DNA of 64,000 nt, from contig JAMWFC010000087.1 in NCBI GenBank assembly GCA_027475525.1, positions 577,791 to 641,790 on the forward strand, read 5' to 3'. The stretch is from Macrolepiota albuminosa. Lineage: Eukaryota > Basidiomycota > Agaricomycetes > Agaricales > Agaricaceae. Positions 47,526 to 57,167 of this stretch are shown piece by piece. The stretch's first letter is position 1. Every line of letters begins with the position of its first letter. A model generated the notes under the pieces. It was not told the DNA's origin and searched no databases. It saw only the letters and a list, made by a program, of their open reading frames with translations. Both the position numbers and the translations under genes were made by a program.

Positions 47526-49080
47526 CTCATGGTGACGTGGAAATGGTTTCAGGAATTTCGTAAGAGAAATTTTGCCTGCGGCGGAACGATGCGCTCAAAC
47601 GTCTAGTCAAAATGAGGTATTCCTATCAAGGTTCCACGTCGCTTACATGAAAAACTAGAGGTTAGGTCAACGGCCACTGCTTTGTCCCTTTATTGTGAGC
47701 AATTTGCTCCTGATGAATTTCGAATCTACCGGAACGATGTTTTCGCTGGCAACCACGGGCGTTTTACAGCGTCGTGCCAGTGCGATTTGTGATACAGATT
47801 AAAGGTTACTTTCATCTGCGGCATAGGAATACCTTGTCTTGATCTTAGGTTTCATGCACACTTAAATGATTAATAACTCGAAGTAAGAATCGAGATTTCA
47901 TCTATCCATGGCTATGTTTTCTGGTGGGTGAGAAAATTGGAATTACTCAGGCAAATACTTCCTTTAGGCAAGTGTGAACCAACGACCTGTATACTTTGAA
48001 AACTGAGATGCAATGTTCATGTTTCTAGGTTTGGACATAGGTCTTTCGGCATCAACTCGTCCTGCAAATGGACTCTGGGGAAATTCGAAATATAAGCCCT
48101 TGAAGCAGCTGAATACAAAGAGGATACAATTCCGGCTGAAACGATGGGGCGCCTCGTCTCTTGCAGTGAGATGGATGGAAATACGAAAAGCGGTCAGAAT
48201 ATATTCTTACAGGATGTTCGTTGATAGTCGTACAGAGTTTTCCGCAAGTCACTAAAACCAAATTCTGTTTCAACCTTTGATATCCTTTTAATGGATCATG
48301 GATCGAGCACACGCAATCTTGGTCTGCGTACCCGTCTTGTTGATTAACTTGGACTGGATGGTACCCGAAGGAGATTTGTATCGTCTCAAGACTGGGAAAT
48401 TATTCCTGGAATGCATTTGTGTATGCTCTCACGAAGGGAAGAAAACTCCTTAAACTAAACTTGTCCGAGCACAGCTGACGCTATGCTTTTTGATCGGTAA
48501 TTTCTCAGAAACAGTGCTTTCTGACCAAACTCTAGTCAACTCCGGGCTCTTTTTGATTAGTCACTCTCAGGCCTGCTACATTTGGGAGCTAATTTTCACA
48601 AGAATATTATGCTTTTATCACTTTGCGGAATAATCAGTTATTTTATTTCCTTTAGGTCCAGTGAGGTCTACTGGTAATTCATATCAATCCATCAGCTGTC
48701 TTTGACAAAAATGATTCCCATACGGCACAACAAAAGAACGCCACGCCACCAATGACTGGGAAGTGCTGACACATCGGGGAAACCGTAGCTTAGGAAAGCC
48801 ATCATGATTGTATCCGGCGTTCCCTCGCCGACTCTCCCAACGTGCGCCCTGTAATAGGTCTGTAACATAGTGACGACGGAGGGGTCGCCTCCTTGACAGT
48901 TGTGATATCTATGATGGGAGGAAACGTCCAACAGAAGGTCAAGTGAGATACTATTAGCTTGATGGGCTGATCGCAATCGCGCGTTTTCCCGCATTGGATG
49001 ATAGGTGTTCTGGATCAGAAATACGTCAACCGATGTGCCGGAGTAAAACAGGTTGTCAAGCATCAAAACATCACGGAAGG

Positions 49081-49234
49081 AAAGAAAAGCGTGCCTTGAA
49101 TGGGTTGAAATGATGGAGATCGAAGAGAGACTGCCGTGTTGCTTGCCGAAGTGATTAAAAGAAAAGCGTGCCTTGAATGGGTTGAAATGATGGAGATCGA
49201 AGAGAGACTGCCGTGTTGCTTGCCGAAGTGATTA
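49081..49234. repeat. Exact 77-bp tandem duplication, probable assembly join
   Basis: 49081-49157 is identical to 49158-49234. Confidence 0.95.
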
Positions 49235-49430
49235 GAGTCTTTCAAAAATGTTGTACTATCTTTGATTAGAGTTCATCAGGGTGATACGTGAGGACGAAGA
49301 GAACAGATATGTAGACAATACAAAAACGACATGCAATGCGAAAAAGGATGGGCAGATGATGAGCGTGGAACAAGGGTATATAAAACACACAATGGAAGAA
49401 CCTGTTGTAAGATGGGGATAATAACGAAGT

Positions 49431-52400
49431 CTAATTGAGATAACCACGGCATTTAGCAGATCCACATAAACAAGGGATCTTATCCTGCTCGAAGGGAAAG
49501 TGATAATCTGCCAAAAATAACATCAGTCCCTACACACAGCATGATTTCGGCAACACAAACCATAAGTAATTTCATCACCAAGCTCAATATCCTGTTTCGC
49601 ATAAATGACAATCTTCTTTTCACCATTTATCGTGATGATTTTGGCTGTACAATTAGGGTCGCAGGAATGGTTAATCAGCCGCCTTGAACCCAATATGATC
49701 AACCCGAACATTCGCCGCACAGAACCGAAAAGCAACATACCCCAGATTCCCTTTCTTAGTGGCATCAACCACAATCTCCTCGTCGATCCTAAAAAGGTAA
49801 CTGCTGCCGATACCCTGGCGCTCATACGCCTTCTCCCTCTTCTCGGCCACCTGCGCGCGGATGACCTCGCCCACGTACTCAATGACCATCTCCCCCCTGG
49901 ATATCTTCTCCATCGCATACAGCCCCCAATCATGTATGGGCGACCTCCCAAAGCGCAAATGCTTCTTGCGCGTCTGGAGCTGGTTGAACTTGAACGTCAG
50001 CTCGCTCGCCGCAGCCTCGCCCTTGGACAACGCCACCGCCCGCTGCACCTGATTGAACTCCTCGAGCCCCTGCGCGCGCCGGCGCGCATTCGCGCGGTTC
50101 GATCGTGACGACGTGATGTGCTGCTGCATCTCCTCGGGCGGCGGCGCGGCCTCGACAGCCGCGGCAGCCGTGCGTGCCTGGTACTGCGCGACGTACGCGG
50201 CCTTTTCGGCGTGCGTGATCTTGTAGTACCCTTCCGTGCGCGCGGATCCGGTGATGTGTTTGCGGAACGCGGGGGTCTCTGGAGGCGTGGGCAGTGCGTC
50301 ACTTTGAGTCACAGCGTGATGCGAGTCGGGGCCGTCTTTCTTTCCGGCGGGGAATTGGTGGCCGTTCAATGCGAGCTTGAGGAAGTAGACGTCCTCGTCG
50401 TCTGCGCACAAGCCCGCGGTGTACGGGTCGAGTGGGGGCGTCGGCGGGGGAGTGACCACGCGCGGGCGCTTGAGATCTGGAGTCGGTGATTGAGAACGGG
50501 ACGAACTCGGCGTAATGCGAACTTGAGCGACAGAAGGCAGGTCATAGTCCTCGGAGTACAGAACATCAGTCTCAAGAGTCTTCTTGAGAGTCTTCTTTGT
50601 CGTCGTTTTCTTCTTCGCCGCACCCTTTTTCGTCTTTGTCGTCGTCGTCGTCTCCACCTCAATCTCCACTTGCACCTTTTGCTTCTTGCGCACGGGCACA
50701 CCGTTCTCCTGCTCCTCGACCACATCCTGCTGACCCTCCACACCTCTCTTCCTGACCACATCCCGCACCTTCTCCTTCTCCTCCCCTTCCTCCTCCGACT
50801 CGACTTCTTCATCCACAATCTTCTTCCTAACCGTCTTCACAACCTCCTTCTTCCTCTTCTTCCTCGGCCTCTCCTCCTGGTCCCCCTCCTCCGCGGGCAC
50901 CTCCTCAACAACGACGACTTTAGGCTTCGCCTTCCTAAACGACAAGCCCTTGAGTCCCCGCCCCTCGCCCGCGCCCGCGCCCACAGCGCCTCCACTCAAC
51001 TTCAACTTCTCCCTCCCAATCGCCTCCAACATCTCGCGGCCCACGGGCCCACGCATGACGTCGACACTCATCAGGCGCTCCTTCACGTCCCGCCTGAGCA
51101 CCGCCTTGAGCTCCTCCTCGATCGCCGCCTTCGCCGCGGCGACCAGCGCGCCGTCGTCGTCCCATTTCCCGTCTTTCGGCCCCGACACGGGCAGCGCGGG
51201 CGCGCCGTGCACCGTCAGCGTCACCGCCTGGTACGCGAGCTTCTTCGCGGCCGAGTTCGATAGCACCCGCGAGGCACGCAGCGCACCGTCCGGCGTCGTA
51301 AAGGTGACGTACCATCCTACGTGGTCTTTTAGGATCTGTCGTGTAAACGTTACCGTAATGAGATACAATCAAATCAGCTTTTATATCAGAAAAAAACGAA
51401 ACACGAAAACGAAAAAACGCACCAAATCGACTTTGAACCCCTCAAAGAACAACCTAACATCCTCCTCTCTGACACCACCAACAAGCGGAAAACGAACATG
51501 CTCCCTCCCGTTCCTCGCGAGTTTCTCAACGACACACTTATGCCTCTCCTCCCTCTCCTCCCTCTTCTCCCGCTTACCCCTCCCCTCTCTACTCCGACTG
51601 CGACTTCTACTCCGACTCCTACTGCCCTCCCTACTCCTGCTCCGGCTCCTGCTCCGACCAGCAGCACTACTCCGCGACCGCGACCGCGACCGGCTGCGCG
51701 AGCGAGACCTCGACCACCTCGCCTTGCGCCTAAAAAACCTCTTATCATGCTCGTCCTCACGCTCCCAGCTCGCCTCGCGCGACCCAGGGACCACCTCGCC
51801 TTGCGCCTAAAAAACCTCTTATCATGCTCGTCCTCACGCTCCCAGCTCGCCTCGCGCGACCCAGGGCCCGACACCGACACCGACACCGACACCGACCCAG
51901 GCCGCCAGCTGTCCCGCACCCCCCGGAAAAACGGGGGAGGCGTGTGTCCGTGCGTGTGCGTGTGCGCGTGTGAGCGGCCGGGGACGTACGAGTCGCCGCG
52001 CGGGTGCGGATGCGGATGCGGGTGTCGCCCTCTTTCTCGCTCCCACTCCCTGTCTCGATCTCTGTCTCTGTCTCGATCTCTGTCTCTGTCTCTGTCTCTG
52101 TCCCAGTCTCTATCCCAGTCCCGATCCCGATCCCTATCCCAGTCACGGTCTCGTTCGCGGTCACGGTCCCTCTCAACGCGTCCTCGATACCCCACACTCC
52201 CACCACCCCGCCTCTCCCTCTCCCACTCCCACTCCCTATCCCTATCCCGCTCGTCCCTCTCCCGCATAGGCTGCGCCATCGCCCTCTCCCTCCCTCGCTC
52301 CTCCCGCTCCCTCTCCCTCCCTCGCTCCTCCCTCTCCCGCTCGCGCTCGCGCTCCTTGTGCACACCCGGATGCAGCGGCAGCCCATGCTGCTGCAACGCC

Positions 52401-54384
52401 TGTGCGATGTTCGGATGTACACTCGGCGCATGCGCGTGCGCGTGCGGGGTCCCGTTTGCGTTCGCAGTCCCGTTCGCAGTCGCAGTCGCAGTCGCAGTCA
52501 CGCTTGCACTCGCACTGGCATTCGTATTCGCACCCGAATTTGAATTTGAATTTGAATTTGAATTCGAAGCAGCAGCAGCAGTAGGAGGTGGACGCGGCGA
52601 CACAGCGAGGGGTTTAGGCGGGAGCGTCGGGTGCAGTTGGCTTTGTGTCGGCGTCTGACTCTGACTCTGACTCTGGCTCTGGCTCTGAGACGCAGTGGAC
52701 ACTTGAATCTGATTCTGCTGCGGCGTTGGGCCCCTCTTCTGCGCTTGCGCTTGTCCCGAAGACGACGACGCTTGCGCCTGTGGTGTTCCCTCTGCGCGCG
52801 GCGTGTGCGTCTTTGCTGCACCCGCGCTCGAACTCGAGCTCCCATTCGGTACGGCAAGCGGGGGCAGCCCTTTCTCCCTCCTCCTCCTCTCCTCCTTCTC
52901 CCTCTCCAACCGCCCCTCGAGCTCCTTCACAATAGCGCCCGCGACCTTGCCGTCTGCATCCAACACGGCTTTGAGCCTCTCGCCCTCTTCCTCGCCTGCT
53001 GTGGCAGCAGCGACCTGGAAGCCGACGCCAAACGTGGGCTTGCGGCCGTCCTCGGCCCTGACGCACCGCGCGGCTTCTTCCCAATTGACGAAGCGGAGAT
53101 GGAGTACACCGAGTGGGGCGCCGTTTGCGCGGTTTTTGAGCCAGTCAAAGGAGGCGAGGGAGCCGTAGGAGCGGTAGTGTGTGCGGAGGAGGGGCGGCGG
53201 GGTGAGCGGGGGGATAGACGCGATCGTGACGCCCACGGGTGCCGCGCGCGTCGTGTGCTCGTCGTGCTGTGTGTGCGAGAGAGAGAGAGAAAGAAGGGGT
53301 TTTGATTAGCAAGGGTGGGTGGGAGACTTACGATCGAGTGGGAATGGGACGCACCTCGTATACTACTTCGATCAGCGTCTCCCGATATGGCCGTGCGAGC
53401 GTGAGTTTGAGTTTTTTCGCGGAGGGGTGCCGGCGGGGATCGTACGGGACGGGCGGGGGCTCGGTGGTGGTCGGGGTGGGGGATTCGCCGTTGGGTGTAG
53501 AGTCGGATGTAGATCTAGGATCTAGAGTAGAAGTAGGAGGCGGAGGGGGCAGAACCTCGCCGTCGAATCTGAGCAGGGCTTCTTTGTCCTTTTTGGCTCT
53601 GATGCGTTTGGGATGGTGTCGTTTACAGTGGTCTAATAGGGCGCGGTAGTATTTGATGTCCTTCTTGGGGTGGGAATCCTCGGCGGTGTCTGCAGACAAG
53701 GCGGCCATGGGGGCGTAGTTCTGGGCTGCGAGGATGCTTGGGGCGGTCTGTACGATGGGCGAGTCGGGTTTGAAGGCTTCCTTTGGGGGTGGGATCAGGT
53801 CGAGCAGCGGGTCAAAGAGGACTTTGTAGTTGCGGAGGTTTGGTGGGTAGGCAGACGACGGGGGAGGCCACGAGGGCGGTGGTGGACTTGGACTCGGCGG
53901 TCTTGGTGGACTCGGCGGTGGTGGCGGCAGTAGCGGCTCAGGCGGCGGCGGGGGCTCGAGTGGCGGCGGCGGGGGATCGTAGTCTGGCGGCGGGGGCGGT
54001 GATTGGACAAACGGCTGGGGGATGTCCATTTTGGCGCACTGACCAGCGCCATTCTGACAATTTATATAACAACGTCCCCGTCAGCAGTCGCTCTTCACAA
54101 TGATCACAGAAAAAACAAATTCTCACTGGGATCGTCTTGTTCTTGATTGATATCGGCGCACGGTCGCTGGTTAGCGCTCCCTTTTCTTCGCTTTCTCGCA
54201 TCCTTCTCCCATTCACGTTCGTCCCTGCAAGACTCCGCGGCCCAGTCGGTATCGGCTTCCCCGTCCGCTGTGCAGTCGTCGAGTTCCCCGTCCCCTCTCG
54301 GCTGCCCCCCGCTTGCTGTGGCTGGCTGGGCCCCCCGCTCCCGTACAGGGCACGCGGGCCCTTGGGCGGCGCCTTGCCTGACAT
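49431..54384 (-). CDS. SET1: SET1, histone H3 Lys4 methyltransferase
   Basis: Exons (minus): 54384-54127, 54053-53355, 53266-51423 (77-bp duplication inside), 51335-49741, 49682-49561 and 49507-49431; 1505 aa once one duplicate is removed. In order: N-terminus [18 protein letters not shown], a Pro-rich region, an RRM-like domain ([17 protein letters not shown] ... [15 protein letters not shown]), long low-complexity stretches (SQSQ, SNSN, DRDRDR, SRSRSR), a second RNA-binding-like block ([16 protein letters not shown]), the n-SET ([19 protein letters not shown]) and the SET domain ([50 protein letters not shown]). It ends with post-[16 protein letters not shown]. Set1 is the catalytic subunit of COMPASS in the nucleus, methylating H3K4 at active genes. 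The region is much more GC-rich than its flanks. Confidence 0.93.
51712..51865. repeat. Exact 77-bp tandem duplication, probable assembly join
   Basis: 51712-51788 is identical to 51789-51865. Removing exactly 77 bp restores one continuous SET1 exon ([20 protein letters not shown]), which is strong evidence that it is not real. Confidence 0.96.
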
Positions 54385-54636
54385 AAGGCACACCCTAGCT
54401 CCCGTTGTGGTGTGAGAAAGCAAAAAATGTGTCGTCCTCTCCCGCGTGGCACGAGTCCGCTTCACACCCTTTGGTTCGACCAAACACCGCCACTTGTGTG
54501 TCGTCCGTCCCCCACCCCCTTTTCCCTCTCCGCCCACACATCTCCAACTCAAATCTACTCTCTCATCACAGGAAAACGTTAATTATTTTCCCAGACTTTT
54601 GTACTCTGCATACTCGTGTGAGTCATGTAATAGCAC

Positions 54637-54718
54637 AGCAGCATGGCGCAGTTGGAAGCGCGCGGGGCCCATATCACTCGTCACCCCGAGGTCACTTGAT
54701 CGAAACAAGTTGCTGCTA
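54637..54718 (+). tRNA. Initiator tRNA-Met (CAT) with a 9-nt intron
   Basis: The acceptor stem AGCAGCA (54637-54643) pairs perfectly with TGCTGCT (54711-54717), discriminator A. The D stem is GCGC/GCGC (54646-54649, 54658-54661). The anticodon stem CGGGG (54663-54667) pairs with CCCCG (54684-54688). The loop reads CCCATA-[intron]-A: the anticodon CAT is at 54670-54672 and the 9-nt intron TCACTCGTC follows base 37 (54674-54682). The T stem ACTTG/CAAGT encloses ATCGAAA. The ATCGAAA loop and C at position 33 instead of T are initiator features. A T-rich tract after 54730 could terminate Pol III. Confidence 0.93.
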
Positions 54719-54758
54719 TGATATTTGCCTTCTTTTATTTTTTCTCAAACTGTCTCAA

Positions 54759-54990
54759 ATCTGCTCTTGCACTCAACTCAAACCAAGTCATCTGTTGTCG
54801 CCCGCTACAGTGAAACCCTTTGTGCCGTCCTCGTCAATCACCCTCTGAGCACGGTGCAGTCGGAAGCCACGCGAACGTGAACCCTGGTCACAACCATACC
54901 AATATTTTCTTTTCTCTTTTATTTACTCTGCCGGAGCTTCACCGTGGCCAGTCCACTGCTTTCTTCTGCTGCTCACCTGTGTCCCGTTGC
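54759..54990 (+). repeat. SINE-like repeat with decayed tRNA-iMet head, copy 1
   Basis: It contains a tRNA-like segment (AGCACGGTGCAGTCGGAAG, from about 54848, then GTGAACCCTGGTCAC), then ATACCAA, a T/C-rich tract and CTCTGCCGGAGCTTCACC. The same order appears at about 63254-63530, both upstream (CAACTCAAA, AGTCATC) and downstream of the tRNA part. Confidence 0.65.
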
Positions 54991-55027
54991 TGACCCAATT
55001 CAAATGATGTGTTCTTTGTTAGCGCCA

Positions 55028-55290
55028 TGCTTAGCAACCGCAGCATGGCGCAGTCGTGCAGTGCAGTGCGTAGTGTTTGGGGTTTGTCGAGCATTGATTG
55101 ATGTTCTAATATGGAGTAAACTTATGGCGTTGCTATCGTCGACAGGGTGGAACTCTCGGCATCCACAATCGCAGAACTTGTTCAGATTCAATATACATAA
55201 TCACGGCTGGCGGTATTAACCACTGATCTTTCCCTCTCACATTCTCTCTCGACCATATAAACTATGTAGTACATCAGTATAGCGCACAGG
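55028..55290 (+). repeat. tRNA-like fragment and flank block
   Basis: GCAGCATGGCGCAGTCG (about 55041) is an isolated 5' tRNA-iMet fragment. 55216-55290 holds the block CTTTCCCTCTCACATTCTCT ... GACCATATAAACTAT ... CAGTATAGCGCA, shared with the two tRNA-like repeats at 55.7-56.0 kb but lacking the tRNA body. Confidence 0.6.
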
Positions 55291-55686
55291 TTTTTTGTTC
55301 TACCTTGGATTTGAAGGAACCAATGGTACCATATAAATTTACTGTGTTAAAGTAAAACTTTCACGAGCGGGACTCACGTGCTCACCCACTAGGGACATTG
55401 GTATTCTTTTCCAATCTCAACGCTTGCTCCCTAGGTGGGTTTCTACTTACTTAGTTCTTTCCTTTTCTCAACGCTCGTAGTACCGCGACGTAGTATATTT
55501 TTTGTATTACCCACCCGCCTCCCCTCGCATATCGTCACTGGTATACGAGCAATAAACACGGGACCGGCTCTACCGAGCTCTCCCCATTTGGACCCGGTAC
55601 AAACTTTCTCCTTGTTCACTTTTTTACGACGTCAGAAGCTCATTGGATTGATCTAAACGCAATTAGGCATTTCGACAGTACTTACT

Positions 55687-56008
55687 ATCCACTGATCTTT
55701 TCCCTCTCACATTCGCTCGACAGCATAAACTATTTATAAGACTGTAGTATAAGCAGTATAGCGCAGTATGGTAGCGCGGCGCTCGTCGTTGGGTTGGCGT
55801 GTAGGTCACGCTTTGAAAACCCGAGGCCACTAGTCATTACTAACCACTGGATCTTTCCCTCTCACATTCTCTCGACCATATAAACTATTCACACTATTGT
55901 AGTACAGCAATTTAGCGCAGTTTGGTAGCGCGGCGCTCATCGTTGGGTTGGCGTGTACGTCACGCTTAGATAACCCGAGGCCACTTGTTCGAATCAAGGT
56001 TGCTGCTA
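55687..56008 (+). repeat. Two tandem tRNA-like repeats with shared 5' flank
   Basis: Two units about 155 bp apart each carry CTTTTCCCTCTCACATTC or a close variant, then ATAAACTATT, then a tRNA-like body: 55752-55842 and 55906-56008. Both have a good A box (TAGCGCAGT..GGTAGCGC) and a 3' half like the initiator tRNA (AACCCGAGGCCACT). The second keeps TTCGAAT and ends TTGCTGCTA. The middle (about 40 bases, GGCGCTC(A/G)TCGTTGGGTTGG) cannot fold as a normal anticodon arm, so these look like chimeric pseudogenes. Confidence 0.65.
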
Positions 56009-57003
56009 TTGTGATTCTCATGCCAGAAGTTTTTTCTTTCCTCTGTCTGTTCGGCGTTGTATTACCACGATTTGGAAGATGATGATGCTATGGTAAATTT
56101 CACAACGAAAGAGAACGTGTCGTGATAATCTATTTCTGGGACTTGTGAAAACCCTTGCACTGCATACAATTCATGCTTTAGACTTGACGTGGTTACCCGG
56201 ACCATCAGGCTTTTCCATGAAAACAACTTTACTTCCCATGGCTTTCTTTCCTGGAGGTAAGTTGTTTTCCGTTTTTCAGTCTCTGAGCTATGACATCATT
56301 TGTGTGATGGCGCGTAATCTCTTTTGCCTAATACATGTGCTCACCCCTTGAGTGCAATGTGTGTTCTATGTACCGAGTCCTCGGCGTTTATAAGGGTTCG
56401 ACTGTCTTCGATACCTTAGTTCTTTCTCGTGCAACGTACAGTGATTTGGTCACTCCAACATTACAACTTGCTTTCGCAGACGACCATGGTCAGATTCAAG
56501 AGATGTCTGGTAAAATGAAACGACTAGTTGTCGAGGAAATTGACTGACAACTTCGGCTATGTGCCGTTTTATTCTAACGTCATATGTTATTGTCATAATT
56601 CGTATGTTTCATTTAATTCTTGTCTTTTTCAAATATTTTCTATACGACTTACTCATACTATTCAAAAAGCCCTCGACCCTACTCCACATGTCTTACCTGT
56701 ATAACTAGTTATAAACGCGTCGCCACCTGGGGTCAAAATCATCTTCGATTATTGACTCCCAGGTGAGCACTTATTATTTACTTCTTACTTTATCTATACT
56801 TATAAAAATCATCTTCGATTATTGACTCCCAGATTATATTGTACCATACAATCAAATATACGTTATTGTTATATGCTGCGACACTAGTATCTGTTGGTAT
56901 CCGTCGATAACCTCACGCCGCCAGGGCCAATATTCCGCTCACTAGTTTTCTTTGATTCCGCTAAAGTATACTCGATTGCTACAGGAACATATATATACCA
57001 CAC
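56009..57003. other. Intergenic, about 1 kb
   Basis: AAAATCATCTTCGATTATTG and the next 8 bases occur twice, at about 56735 and 56805 (70 bp apart). An open frame at 56335-56547 lacks a recognisable domain. Confidence 0.45.
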
Positions 57004-57017
57004 GTACGAAATGACAC

Positions 57018-57041
57018 CCTCAGTCGTTTATAAGACTGAGG
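57018..57041. repeat. Hairpin at the start of the left unit
   Basis: CCTCAGTC (57018-57025), loop GTTTATAA, GACTGAGG (57034-57041). Confidence 0.85.
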
Positions 57042-57167
57042 CAGATCGTATACTGCTAGGTATGGACAACTGAAGTACAGTCCTTTATAACAAGACTGAA
57101 GATAATATCCAACACTATCTGCTACGTCCAACCTATCTTGTTTCCAACCCGGTATTCTCTACTCCGA

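Larger units (their letters stand above)
45661..49430. other. About 3.8 kb without a recognised gene
   Basis: This may hold the end of the preceding unknown gene. A short ATG exon at 47354-47398 (MSRWFLLADIAGNVD, GTGAGT donor) is adjacent to a 77-bp duplication and cannot be extended. An ATG frame at 49063-48692 (-) encodes about 123 residues with no known domain. Three 77-bp joins lie here, so the real sequence order may be fragmented. Confidence 0.4.

Noticed and set aside
48692..49063. 123-codon minus-strand frame as a gene
   Set aside because: No domain, no clear splice partners, and it lies next to an assembly join; left inside the unassigned region.
51381..53305. Long plus-strand open frames rich in Ser/Arg/Leu/Pro
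   Set aside because: They are antisense shadows of the GC-rich, low-complexity SET1 coding exon and have no domain or splice structure.
55906..56008. Functional tRNA with a long intron
   Set aside because: The acceptor ends cannot pair over 7 bp in register with the T arm, and no anticodon stem forms around a CAT loop.
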